This document shows positions 49,147 to 60,836 of a stretch of 64,000 nucleotides of DNA, piece by piece. The stretch is from Lomentospora prolificans (taxonomy: Eukaryota; Ascomycota; Sordariomycetes; Microascales; Microascaceae). The DNA is taken from the NCBI GenBank assembly GCA_029532625.1, contig JARFXM010000009.1, positions 3,844,001 through 3,908,000 on the forward strand. Reading direction: 5' to 3'. The notes beneath the pieces were generated by a model. The model ran no database searches. It was not told the DNA's origin and worked only from the letters and a program-made list of their open reading frames with translations. The position numbers and the translations under genes are program-made. Each line of letters begins with the position of its first letter. Position 1 is the first letter of the stretch.

Positions 49147-49806
49147 TCCACGACTTTCCTGAGGTTGACCTTGTGTAAATGAGGATGTTGTGATAGATGG
49201 GCCAAGAGGGAAGATTCGGTTGGCCTTGGCGGACGAGTCAACACGGCTACTACGAATCATTATATACTCGCGGATAGGGTTCCTCGAAGCAAGGGAGAAA
49301 TGGGGGGCGAGGGTCTTCATTGGCTTGGCCTTTGTGGCCATATCGGAACTAGGCCAACGTATAGAGGGGGTCTGCATTTAGGTTGGTGTGTGTGCGTGTG
49401 TGTGGGTGCGTATGTGCGTATCCATGGATGTGCATGTGGAGTGCTGATAGCCTCAAGGTTCGGGACAAACTCGACTATTTTCTCTAGGCCCAATATGGCA
49501 AGTTCGACAAGGGAAGGTTGCTTGACCGACGCATGACGATTCCAAAAGGAGGGCGGTTAATTGCCGCGCATCTCTTGCTGCACCATTGGTTCCTCAGGCT
49601 CCCCAACTTCAAGCAAGCTTCCAGGTCTCGACGGTTGAAAAAAAGAGCCAGCTGGTTGATCATGCCGAATCCACTCCGGATTCCTCCGGAATAGCGCGTT
49701 ACGGGGAGACACTGGGCAATGATAATTCACGGGTACGTTTTGGGCCGTCCAGGTACAGATACAAAATTCTTGTTCCTCCATAATTTACACGGCAAAATCT
49801 AGCCGT
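49147..49806. other. intergenic between arrestin-like and SET genes
   Basis: 660 bases. If the arrestin-like protein starts upstream, 49147-49377 is coding. A GT-rich patch (49385-49440) follows; otherwise nothing is seen. Confidence 0.4.
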
Positions 49807-51911
49807 TCAAGTCACTCCCGCGCATTCCAACGCCGAGTTAGCTCCCGTTGGCCCTCGGGTTTCGCCTTCCGTTCGCCGAATATCTACACTCGCCCGCTGA
49901 TTTATATATCTACAGCACGATTCACCGCATAGACATTTCTTGTCCAACCCCTGCCAATAACTCTGCGAATAATCCACTGTGATCTCCATGCCCGCTTCGA
50001 TACCTTTACTGACCAGTACTATCCTCTGTGTACCCAGCCAGACGAACGGCTGAAACTGAGCATTCGCCTTACAGCTATGATTTATGAACCTGGTGAAGTT
50101 TCCTTGGTGACCTTGCCAAATCTGGTATTGCCGCCCTCCCGCCGAACTGACCAATACGTCGGAACCCTCGATCCCCTTTGTGATGAGACCTACAAACTCC
50201 CCAATCGCCGTCCCGCGGGGAAACTGTACCAGGGCCTGCACCCCGTTCCGCTTGCCATTCGTAGTGTGGAACACCTGGACCGGCGGTCGAGATCGAGGAC
50301 CCCTGAATAACGAGGGAAAGCAATAGCAGTTGTTTATCTTGGGATCATCCGACTGCTCCATTCCGCAGGCGTCACACCTATCGGGAATGATGACCGATCC
50401 GGATCGGGCGGTCGTGCTTGCAGCCGGGAGTGGCGGAGGCATCCATCGAGGATCATCGGTACCCCATGCGTTGGTATCCATGACGGATTCATCTAGATGC
50501 TCGAACCGGAAGTGAGGATCGTAGGCTAGATACGTGGATGATAAATGCACTGGTTCAGACCCATCTTGGTGCACAACCCAATCGTGCGGATGACCAGTAA
50601 ATCGATACCCGTCCGGTTTCTCCCCTACAATTGCCAGTAACTGTCGCCAGTTCGGGTGCAAAGTATCTGCGGCCACCTCGAATCGCGCCCTGGACGCCAT
50701 TAGTTGGCGGAGGCCGTCGTTGTTGAACCCGACGCGATACTTGCAAAGCCGGTAGAGGCCCATCCCAGAGAAGACGAGAGCTACCCACCCGCCAACATCC
50801 TTGATCTCCTTATAGCCGCGCCAGACAGCCATCTTATTTCGAAGTTCCCTTTCGGACCACCCAAACTCTGTGCACGCCTTGATCAGAGCCGCCTTGCGGC
50901 ACTTGGTCGGTGACATGTCTCGATGCGTAGCGCACAAGAAGTCAACATAGGCGTTGAAGTGCTCTATCCACTTGGCTTGCACAATCACTTCAACAGATCT
51001 ACCCGTGCGGCCGGCTTGCGTAACATTCCGACAGAACTGACTCCTCTGGCTGAAGGCCGTATTTCCGTCTTCGAGAGGGGTGGAGCAATCGTCAGCTACG
51101 GATGACGGAGGGGTCGCGGGCATTTGTGTCGGCGTGTGAAACAATGCAGGGTGGCTCAAGGGTCCTCCTGCGTTGCCCATAGAGGCAGTAGTGACGGCGG
51201 CCGTAACCTTCCATTGTTCCACAAGGCTCTGCGGCTCAAGACTTAGGCCGCCATGGATCTGTTCCCAGACGCTAATGATGAATTTTCGCAAGGACGATTC
51301 CTGGGGTACTGGGGCGGTGAGTAGTCCCTTGCTCCGTTTGGGGAAATTCCGATCGCTAATTTGAATCTGTCTATGACTATCCTCCTGATTGGTAACTGAT
51401 GGGATTCCTCTGGAAGGCCGCAAAACGCTCAAAGTCTTACGGCGAGCTGTGTCACTGGAAATACGCGTATCATTGGTGGTTACGGAAGTCATAGAACGAC
51501 TTGAACCCTGCTCGCGAACTGCTCCTCCTGGTTGCGCAGGTATTGATTTTCGAGTCTGAGACGGTGGCTGAGAGATGGAGGTATGTGCCAAAGTGTTGCT
51601 GGAACGAGCTGACCACGAAAGAAGATCCGAGAGATCCATTGACCGCTAGGCGATGCTGTCAAAAGCAATAATTTTTTCCGGGTACTAGCCTCACTTACAG
51701 ATACTATTGGTTGTCTTGACCATGGATTGTCGTCGGTTGTGGCATTCTCACCGTTGTTGTGGCCATCCTCTATGAAGGCTTCGAAGCGCAGCACAGGGGC
51801 GCTCAGTTGATCAACTGAGTGGTAGCTGAGTAGAGCCTCGGTGAGCTGGTCTAAAAGTGCCCTACTCAGACTTTCGCGAAGAGCAGTAGCTTTTTCCGAC
51901 GGCAGCGCCAT
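49807..51911 (-). CDS. SET-domain protein, putative lysine methyltransferase
   Basis: Probably a protein lysine methyltransferase; target unknown. Exons 51911-51699 and 51645-49807 (minus) join in phase across GTAAGT...TAG to 683 residues. The first 71 residues are helical and Leu-rich. A Ser/Thr-rich middle leads to a conserved-looking block (KWIEHFNAYVDFLCATHRD, WRGYKEIKDVGGW, RYRVGF-like KYRVGFNNDGL) that I do not recognise. Residues about 490-640 form the SET domain: RGTAIGEFVGLI, the NHSC motif near 593 and ITVDY near 627, followed by a post-SET cysteine cluster KCLCGESCC. Cofactor-binding and catalytic residues look intact. A cysteine pair (RCDACGMEQSDDP) lies before the SET core. A fungal-specific class is likely; H3K4 or H3K36 specificity is not implied. 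Confidence 0.88.
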
Positions 51912-53459
51912 GCTTGAGGTGGAAGCCGGATGCTAATGGTAGTAGCTTAACAAAACGCCGTCGTGTTCAGGGTCCTGACACCGTTTGTATTTATACCGGG
52001 TTTAGGCATTTACCAAGGATTCCGATCCAGAACGGAAGGTGAATGACGTCCACAGAAGGCGTGGGGTTTTTTTTTTTTCTGCCCAGGGATCACAAAATTT
52101 GGGCAGAGGGGAGTTTTAATCCGGAATGTCCGTCTTTCACTACCTTTTAGTCATCCCGCGAGACTCCGCGGCAATTCCCCTCGAGAAGTCATAACAGGCC
52201 CAAGCCAGGTGTTACTCCTCCGAGGCGGTCATACAATGTGATTATCATACTTGCACATAAAGGTGTAATCCGTATTACCTGCTTTCAGGTCGGTCACTAT
52301 GCCTCGAAGGGCGGTGACTTGACGACGGGCAGCTGGGGGAGCTCACCCGATTTACCAGGCCAACACTGAATGCTAACAAGAATGACGCACTTCAAATGGC
52401 ACCGGCCCATTGCCATGTACCGGGGGCAGCATCGCGACGCAGCTTTGGCATGGCATGTGGAGAGAATAACGTCGGAACAGATTGCGCAGAGAATATGGAT
52501 GAGACTTCAGAGTTAGATATGATAGCAAACTGGAAATAGGATCCACTCCATGTGATTGGAAGTCTGTAGATGATAGGTACAACGTAAGGCTCGACCATGT
52601 TCATATGTTCGTAGCCCCCCCGAATGACACGGCAAGTCCAAGCAAGATGTATACCCCGTAGTCAAGTGTAGCCCGTATCTTCCAGCCATTTTGAAGGGCC
52701 GGACAAAGCCCTTAACTTGGATAACTCCAGTCAGCGAGTCTATTCGGAGCGTGTCCGGAGGGGTGAGTTCAGCCGATTTGCTCTCGGAAACAGAGAGCAG
52801 AAACAACCTCCCATACGCTTTCACTCGAAACCTTATTTTGATAACAACTCGAGCAACTCGCCAAGGTACGAAGAATTTATTTCCCGCGGATCATTAGATA
52901 CACGACTGGATCGCTCCTTGCTTCCCTCGATCCCGGTCGAATTACTAGTTACTTCTTTAATATCTGAATACAAGACGATCGATCTCTATACCCATAACAT
53001 GAGCATTTACTTTCTACCAGGCATCTAGATGCTCGAAGAGTGATTAGCTTGCGCCTACTATTTCAATCCGCTCGCACCCATGTTGGAGCATTATGTCCGA
53101 GCCGACTCCCTTGACGTCTAATAGAACCCCCTTTACTCGAGAAGATGATAGCCTTAGAAGGCTGGAGAGGGAGAAAACTAGGGAATCAACTGACAGATAC
53201 GATGACCAAGGAGGATGGCTTTAATGGAGAGTGCTACGCCCGGGCCGTGGGATGTCCTACGACTTTAAGAAACGACTACCCTACTGTGGAATCGATATTA
53301 TATGACACCTTCACCTAGCGCACTATTGAGAGCACGATTCATACATATTGTCAAGATCGTCCAGCCGACCAATCCACTGATTCGAAGCTTGCTTCGGGAT
53401 AGCGACGACTAACCCGGGCCTGTCAGCATCCTTCCCGCCATTGCACTCTCAACTTGTAT
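51912..53459. other. SET gene promoter and decayed DNA
   Basis: The first 150 bases are the SET gene promoter. Beyond 52.3 kb the base composition is more even and no frame has family features, until the Bor1-type relic starts near 53460. Confidence 0.4.
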
Positions 53460-55015
53460 CGACGAACTGGAGAGTTCTTCTGTATTGATGAGGCTCTATA
53501 TTCACCTGTGTTGGCCGGAGCGGTTTCAGCTTCCTTGGAGCATAGCCATTAACTATCGTCGGCGTCACAGGTCTTATTCTACTTTACTACAACTCCATCT
53601 ATCCAGAGTTCATGGCATGGATTTGGAGCTAGCCTGCTATATTTCACTGGCTCGTAGCTATCCTCAATTCTTGTGATGGTGTGCGCTACGTCAGCGATTT
53701 GTCCAGTGAATCTTTTAGCATGTACGTTGGCAATCATGTACATAACTATGCGCCTTACATCTATCCCTTTATTTTGCCTTTTGCCGTGTCTTTGACTAAG
53801 AATTAAACAGTCAAGCGGGTCGAGTAGTTAGTGGATGAGGTCGGGGTTGAAGGCTTCAGCGCTGGTTATCTTGCTTGCCTTATTACGATTCTCTACTTCG
53901 CCACAGTTTTGCTCTTTGAAAATCTTGCATGGAGTACTGTTTGGCATCCGTCCGCTCGAGGGTACTGGCTGATTATGCATACATAGTAAGGCTGCATCCA
54001 CATACGCCATGCTATGTTTGCTAATGACGTTGATCCATAGTTCACAACGAATTTTCTTGGTGGGCTTTTCGTGTATCCAGGGTGAGATCTAGAACACCCA
54101 CTTTGTTCAGTCCCTATCACCAAGGCGTTCTATCCCATACAACCTCGGAGCTGGCCCATAGACTTTTGGAATCTTGAGATTAAATGGGTGTGTTTTGCTG
54201 CCAGAAATTGTTTGACTTCCCCCATGTGATGCTTCTCTTCTACTATGAAGATATAAGCTATCGTTAGAAGATAGCTAAATGAGTGTCCTGCTGACTCCGT
54301 TCACCACAATGTGAGCAACATGGAAGCCCAAACCCGCTAGTATCCGTTAGAAAGCCTAAGGGGTTCCACGGGAGCTTTTTCCTACTTAGCAGGACCACGT
54401 TTATTACCAGAATACTAGGTTTACCGATGCCAAACGTGTTGGTTCCCCCAAGTATGAGCTCGCACTCCCCTCTGCATTCCTCTGCATGCTTATAGTTCAT
54501 GTTTCCCGAATCCCTAAACTAGGTACCTGTCTATATATGCAATGACTCTTTGAGAATCTATGAAACCAAGCTAAAAGTAATAGCCACCTTGGAAGGCAAC
54601 GGTAGTGAAATAAGGCGACCGTTATTAAGGCAATGGCGGTTGTCGAACAGCGTGTCACCCACTTCCTCATGGTATTGGCGTTGATAGTAACTATGACGGG
54701 GCCGCTACTGACGGTTCTTCATACTATGCCTTCTGCTGTGTTTGCCGGTGTATGCTTCGTCATTAGGGTATATATCACGAGGGCTCTATATCCGGGTGTA
54801 TCCGGGAAGTTTTTGAACTCACCATCACAATCTCAGTGGGGATCGATCGGATCAACCGCATCCTTCAGTAATGCATAATTCCCCAATCAGAGCGCCACTT
54901 CATTCAAAGAACTGATGCGATTCTCAAGGTATGACGTTGGAAGGCGTACCTTATACTGGGCTTCAGATGGTCAGGGTTGCTGCCTGCGTCGTCTTCTCCA
55001 GTTCGATGGTATATC
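53460..55015 (+). pseudogene. Bor1-type borate/bicarbonate transporter relic (SLC4 family)
   Basis: A membrane anion exchanger gene, now broken. In shifting plus frames the family signatures appear in the right order: TGEFFCIDEAL (53466-53500), FSFLGA-stop-PLTIVGVTGLI (53524-53575), YPEFMAW and PAIFHWLVAI (53595-53650), RYVSDLSSESFSMYVG, AGYLACLITILYFATVLLFE (about 53860-53920), FLVGFSCIQGEI (54050-54085), IDFWNLEIKWV (54155-54190), KGFHGSFFLL and ILGLPMPNVLVP (54358-54450), VVEQRVTHFLMVLALIVTMTG (54637-54700), and WGSIGSNRIL (54838-54870). At least five frameshifts or in-frame stops break it, including CAG-to-TAG at 53543-53545. The residues downstream of each break keep matching, so loss is recent or decay partial. 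The N-terminal start is not found. It does not make a protein as it stands. Confidence 0.85.
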
Positions 55016-56009
55016 TGTAAGTTAATCTATAGTAATCTATCGATGGATGTATTGATATAAGTAATCGGCGGAAACGGGAGAAGCAGCCCGCCGTCGCCGT
55101 GTTGGCTGCTCCGCTTCACTATTTAAAAGCTCGATAGTCGCAATTGATCTACAGCCAGCTAGATATTTACTAAACTAACCTATCTCAAGTGAGTCGGAGC
55201 AGTAGAGGAGCCAAGCTGGGCCGGAGGTTGCCGTTTTGGAGCCTCGAGGCCTCAATAGCCAGCAAGCCGTTGGCCACAGGCGTATTAAAAATCCCGGCAT
55301 CATTGCTCGCCTACCATCGCTGGATTTAGCTAATAATTGGCGGCCCGCTCCGGAGGCTCAGCACTGGAGGACGGCGACAATTACCTCATGCTGATTCAAA
55401 CCTTACATAGCATCTGAATCAAAAGCTGCCGTTGGCATCACCGACGGCCACATTGCCAGCTGCCGCGTGGGTTGCGTGGATAGGGACGGGCTAATGTAAC
55501 TTACTCCCTGGCGGCCTAACTGATTGGCTCGTTGCCCTTCAATGCGTGGTGCAGCCCACGCTATTTTCATCAGCCTCAACTCAAAGCCAGCGTGGGCGGG
55601 CGCCTTGAACAAGGGTGGGTAGTTCGTCCCAAACCATGTGTCGGCTGCTTATTACTGCACTGATCAATTGCTGGCTGGTGCCCCAGCTGGCAATGCTGGC
55701 CAGCCCTGGAGGCCAGCGCTGAAACAACGATATTTGGCCAGGCGCACATCGCCTGGCTTTGATGCAACTTGACATTGGGCGTTTTCATCCCCATTTCCAT
55801 TCACATCAACATCCCATACAAAACCCCAACTGTCGTCTTTTACATCGTCAACGACCACCTGAACGTACAAAAAAAAGGCTCATCGACTTGAAACTCCTTG
55901 GAATATACACGGTGCTTCTTCTCCGGCATTGGTAACGACGGCAGACACCGGCGGGTCTGGACCGTGTCACCGAAGCCAGCTGCACGCCAATTAAGCGTAC
56001 CAGAGCAGC
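55016..56009. promoter_or_regulatory. Bor1 relic end to Yvc1 gene
   Basis: About 1 kb. No gene is supported. The last part (55750-56009) should contain the Yvc1 promoter. Confidence 0.4.
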
Positions 56010-58629
56010 ATGTCGCAATCTGGTTCCCGTCGGAGGCAGAGAACGCAGCTGCGAATAGCTGGTAATGGTGTGGGCGAACGCCAACCTCTCATCGCGCGGG
56101 CCCAGGATGATCAGGAGCAAAACCGCGCACGCCTGCCGCTTTTCAGCTGTATCTCCGATCCTCATAGTCACTTACCCATCTACACAAACATACACAGGAT
56201 ACGTCGAGATATCATATCCGTCATTGAAGACTATCTCAGCCAGGCGCAGCTAAGCGATGTTCGGATCAACATCACGGTTGTTAGGCCCATCGTCGATAAG
56301 CTATACGAGTTGAATGACATATCGATAGGTGAGTATGAGTGTTGAGATCGACATCTACCTGGCCCTTCACAGGGTGCTACGTTTCTTCTCAAAAGGGAAA
56401 AGGAAAAGAGGGGAAAAAAAAGAATTGAAATCTCGAAGACTTCTCTAACAAGTAAACAACCATCAAGTGTATTGTCTCCTTGTCAATCGAGCGCAATTCC
56501 TCCACGAGCAGTCTCACCTAAGTAACCGGCACAACGTCAATTTCAGTCGTGCCACGCTCTGTGAGCTCGTTGCTACTCGAATTTTACGACGGTTTAGCGA
56601 GGACAAACATGGAGACGAAGGCCTCCTCCTGCTCTCTCACATACTAATAGCGGGCTTCGAGCCCTTTCAGAATGCGCCCGAGTCTATCAAGCAGGAGTTT
56701 GAGAAGAAGACTTCGTGGCTCTACCATCGGCCTCTTCCCGCCCTTGAGGTCGCTATTCTTACCGAAAGCAAGTATTTCCTAAGTTCGACTCCTTGTCAAA
56801 AAGTGTAAGTGCGTTCATAATCTTGGAACACCATGCAAAGCGTGAACAACATCTACGATGCTCCCTCAAAAATTCGCGTCGAAGCCTAGTCCTGACGGTC
56901 TTGTCTAGGACGAATGCCATTTATCAGGGCAAGGTCGTGTATACCCCGTCCGGGCTACTTGACTTAATACCGGACCATTACAAGCAGAAGCCGATATCAA
57001 TCTATGATCCCCGGGAAGCGCCGCTGCTCAATCAGTATCGGCTCATCGTGCCGAGAACTAGAAACATCCTCGAAGTGATCCAATACATAACGTTGACAGC
57101 ACTCTACGTGGCGTTCATGGCTGAAATAAATACGCCGAAGCTAACCACCCCCGAGGTTTTTTTCTCCGTATACGCATTTGGGTGGTGTTTGGAGCAATTC
57201 GCGACCATCCTTGGTCATGGATGGTATGATCGAACTGGCCCGTTGTCCCTCTTCCTTTTCCCCCGTAGGGTCGTCATCGATGTATTGACAACAGGTTAGG
57301 CATGTATACACTCAGAATCTATGGTCCTTCCTTGATGTTGGGTTCATGGCTATATATATAAGCTACCTCATGCTGCGGACGTATGGGTGGTACATGCATG
57401 ATCCAGAACCGGGCCAACAGGCCCTCAACGTCATGGCATTAGCCGCCCCAGTAGTTGTTCCTCGGTTGGCGTTCAATTTGCTCTCCGACAGCATGGTCTT
57501 TCTGTCTCTAAGGGCGATGATGGGAGATTTTGCCATCTTAACGGCCTTATCAGCGTGGTGTTTCGTTGGTTTCCTTATCTCATTGCAATGGCTTCACCCG
57601 GACCCTGGAACTCATGACCCTCTGTATGTTTGGAATCTTGTTCCCCATCCTCAATTTCTTTTCCGTGTTACCTGTTGACTGAAACAAACCTTGGCAGGAC
57701 AACTGGAAAGTGGATGCTTTGGATATGGTTTGGGCTTGATGGCACTGGCATTCAAAGATCTGTGAGTCGTATGCTGCGATAAAAGGGTAGCCCGGCATAT
57801 GTGTACTAATGGGTGGTTGATGCAGACGGAGTTCCACTGGCTTCTCGGACCGTGTCTGATGATTGCCTTTTCATTTCTAGGAAACACCTTGTTCCTGACC
57901 ATCCTCGTTTCCATATTATCCAACACGTTTGCTGCCATTGCGCGTGATGCCGCTGCGGAAATCCAGTATCGGAAAGCCGTTGTCACACTTGAAGGTGTCA
58001 AGAGTGATGCAATCTTCGCCTATCAACCGCCGTTCAACATCCTTGCGGTTTTCTTTTTTGTTCCGCTCAAGTTCGTTGTCAGTCCTCGGTGGTTCCACAA
58101 GATCCACGTTGCCACGGTTAAGCTGGTGAACCTGCCCATCCTGCTAGCCATTGCCCTCATGGAACGCCGGGTGCTGTGGGCACCGACTTTTGGCTCAAGC
58201 GCGTCTCAAGTCAGCTCATCTCGGCTCAAGCCGTCGTCGCGGTGGTTCTGGCAGCGGTGGAATATTGCATATCGACAGGACATCCGCGCGGTTTTTGATA
58301 TGCCCCCTCCTGAGACCTTTGAGGAAGCAATCGCAGCGGACGATGAACTCACGCACCACCTAATCCAGAGACAATACACCCAGCATGATCATCCGCTAGA
58401 TCGCAAACTTAAGAGAAGGGATTCCACGTACCCGGGCCTCGCGCCGCAGATGAGAGGGTCAGTCGAGGACTCGGAAGAGGCGATCGATATTTCGGATATG
58501 GACTCGCGACTCGACGCTCTCGAGGCGTCTGTGGCTCGTGTCGAGGAACTCTTAAAAAAATTGTGTTCTCAGGAAAATGGGAACCGCAGAACTGCTTCGG
58601 ACAGCACAGACGGAAATGAAACTTTGTAG
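56010..58629 (+). CDS. YVC1: vacuolar TRP-type cation channel (Yvc1)
   Basis: A calcium-permeable channel that releases Ca2+ from the vacuole on osmotic or membrane stress. Six exons (56010-56328, 56468-56804, 56909-57223, 57300-57623, 57698-57761, 57826-58629) join in phase to 720 residues. The join after GHGW gives HVYTQNLWSFLDVGF, the family signature before S2; exon 4 carries TYGWYMHDPE and LAAPVVVPRLAFN; exons 5-6 give the S5-pore-S6 region WMLWIWFGLDGTGIQRSTEF, where FGLDG is the selectivity filter, then FLTILVSILSNTFAAIARD. The cytosolic tail ends in a coiled-coil-like heptad stretch (DSRLDALEASVARVEELLKK). Length and order match Yvc1. All splice sites are GT-AG. It lies head-to-tail with Mtq2, 494 bases away. 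Confidence 0.95.
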
Positions 58630-59123
58630 GGTGGCGATGCATAAAGAGTGAGATCTGGCTTTTACAGCTAGATCTGCTCGTCGTCGAGTCGCAGAGGCCT
58701 GTTTGCACCAAACTATAGCATAGACTTTCAGATGTTAGCTTTTGATTTCTTCATCAGGCTGATTTTATATATGATCTCGTCCTTTTCTGTAAAGTATAAG
58801 ACACTAGTGCAATTATCCCATACATAGTTCTACAGGTTATGGGTGTATACAATGTGTCAATCGATTCTATTCTGAAGCTGCAAGACCAGAATTGATGTGG
58901 GGTCGAGGAATGAAGACTGGATGTCGAACTTGAAAATTCAAACCTTCCCTTGCGGAAATCAAGAACAGTCCAAGCAACGCACAAAAGGTTTCATGACTCA
59001 ACTTCTTCCATGATAATAAACTAGAGTTAACACCGTCATCTATACGGTATCTATCGACACCCATCACTGCCGTCGCAGTCTCATCCCCCGCCGCTGGCGC
59101 TAGCAACCGACTAAATATCGAAG
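58630..59123. promoter_or_regulatory. Yvc1 3' flank and Mtq2 promoter
   Basis: 494 bases between two genes on the same strand. No coding signal is seen. Confidence 0.5.
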
Positions 59124-59957
59124 ATGCTTCCTACACCGGACACCTCCCATATTCCTACTTCTCTCGTCTACGACCCAGTAGAGGATTCTTATCTTCTCCT
59201 TGACACCTTCTCATCCGATACCGAGCGTACGTTTTTAAAATCTCACTTCTTCCCCTCATCACCCATCTCAACGTCCACTATCCCTCTCGTGCTCGAGCTT
59301 GGGTCGGGCTCTGGGGTGGTCTCCGCCTTTCTCGCAGCGAATTCGCGGCACATATTCGGAGGAGAGGTACTATGCGCTTGCACGGATCTCAATCCACACG
59401 CGTGTCGTGCTACCCGGGAGACCATAGCGAAGGAACTGATGCGGAAGCGACAGGGGGGGCCAAATGTAGAGGGGCCGGGTGAGGATGCCAAGGCGGACAC
59501 GGGCTTGTTCCTGGGCGTGTCCAACGCTGACCTCGAAGGTCCATGGAGTAGAGGCATTGTTGATGTTCTTGTTTTCAATCCACCCTACGTCCCCACGCCC
59601 GCGCTACCTTCAAAGCCGGAAAAGCTGCGTGATCCAGTCGAAGGGCGAGGCCCGTCTGAAACAAGCCCACCCTCGTTCGAGGAGGAAGAGTACTTTTTAG
59701 GCCTTGCCTATGCCGGTGGATACGAAGGCATGGAGGTGACGAACCGCGTCCTTGAGAAGCTGGGTGATATCCTGTCGCCACGGGGATGTGCCTACATCGT
59801 TCTCTGCGCCCAGAATCACCCCGAACAGGTCAAAGAGAGAATACGCGCCATGGGCGCGGACTGGAAAGCAGAGACGGTTGGTTCTAGCGGCAAGAAGGCG
59901 GGGTGGGAAAAACTGCAGATAATGAGGGCGTGGAGAGAAAACACAATGCACTCATGA
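59124..59957 (+). CDS. MTQ2: eRF1 glutamine methyltransferase catalytic subunit Mtq2
   Basis: It transfers a methyl group from S-adenosylmethionine to the GGQ glutamine of release factor eRF1, working with the zinc-binding partner Trm112 in the cytosol. A 277-residue single-exon frame. The N-terminal TSLVYDPVEDSYLLLDTF is the family signature; motif I is LVLELGSGSGVVS (about residues 56-68), the acidic SAM contact is CTDLNPHA (about 87-93), and NPPY at 152-155 is the substrate-binding tetrapeptide. An acidic/polar insertion (about 110-128 and 163-190) makes it longer than yeast Mtq2 (about 220 residues). It converges on SmD1, with 293 bases between stops. Confidence 0.95.
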   Translation: MLPTPDTSHIPTSLVYDPVEDSYLLLDTFSSDTERTFLKSHFFPSSPISTSTIPLVLELGSGSGVVSAFLAANSRHIFGGEVLCACTDLNPHACRATRETIAKELMRKRQGGPNVEGPGEDAKADTGLFLGVSNADLEGPWSRGIVDVLVFNPPYVPTPALPSKPEKLRDPVEGRGPSETSPPSFEEEEYFLGLAYAGGYEGMEVTNRVLEKLGDILSPRGCAYIVLCAQNHPEQVKERIRAMGADWKAETVGSSGKKAGWEKLQIMRAWRENTMHS

Positions 59958-60250
59958 CAGCTCAGCTGCAATTGTGCAGCTAGACATCTTGATTATATCC
60001 TTCGCTTCAGAAACTTTTTTGTAGCTATGTTTGGTCTCTAAAGTGCCCCAACGCCAGGATACCAAAATTTGCATAATAGGAATCAACAATATGAGCTCCC
60101 TCCCCCCCAATTCTCATCCCTAGCTTTTCATGTTTGCCGGATCGTCAGCAATACTCATATTCCATGGGGCGCCTCCCCTTTCCGACCCTGGCAGTATAGC
60201 CATCTTAAAGCCCTCCCGATAACCAGAACCCAAGCCAAGGACGAAACGAC

Positions 60251-60836
60251 CTAACCCCGCCCACGTCCCCGTCCCCTTCCCCTGGGACCACCACGGCCAC
60301 GGCCACGTCCCCTGGGACCACCACGGTCTGCGACCTCCTTGCGAGCCTTGTTCTTCGGCTTAGGCGCGTCGTCGATGAGTAGGGTATCGAGAGGGAGGGA
60401 GTCGGGGAGGATGAAGTAGCGGATAGTGCTGCCGCGGATGTTCATGGTGTCGAGAGAGATGGGATCCTGGCCCTTGGCCGTCATGCGCACGTTGCGAAGA
60501 GCTGTGTTCATCTGCGGGGAGACGGACATGACGGTGCCGTGGACGATCGTGCCTAAAGAACCGCGGATCGTTAGCTACAACAACAACTGCCCAGCGAGTG
60601 CAGAGGTGGCACAAGGGGGGGCCTGCTATTTCATGAGGTTGATGTTGGGTAGATGTACCATTCTTTAATTCTACGGTAACCGTCTCATTGGCACACTTCA
60701 TCAAAAACCTGCAAGTAGTTTTCGTCAGTCGCTATCTCCCAGGTGGAGGGGTTGCCGCCAAGTCATGTGGGCTAGTTCGCGACGGAGTAGGACTTTGCCG
60801 CAAGAGGGGGTCGATCGCGTACCTGACGAGCTTCAT
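60251..60836 (-). CDS. SMD1: small nuclear ribonucleoprotein SmD1
   Basis: A core Sm-ring protein of U1, U2, U4 and U5 snRNPs. Three minus-strand exons (60836-60823, 60708-60659, 60552-60251) join in phase to 121 residues. Exon 1 codes only MKLVR, and exon 2 gives FLMKCANETVTVELKNG, the Sm1 motif; exon 3 holds the Sm2 motif (IRGSTIRYFILPDSLPLDTLL). A tail of RG/GGPRG repeats follows, the site of arginine methylation in the family. Exon 1 is only 14 bases and exon 2 only 50 bases. Splice sites are GT-AG with a GCTAAC branch. Introns 1 and 2 are 114 and 106 bases. It is convergent with Mtq2. Confidence 0.97.
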
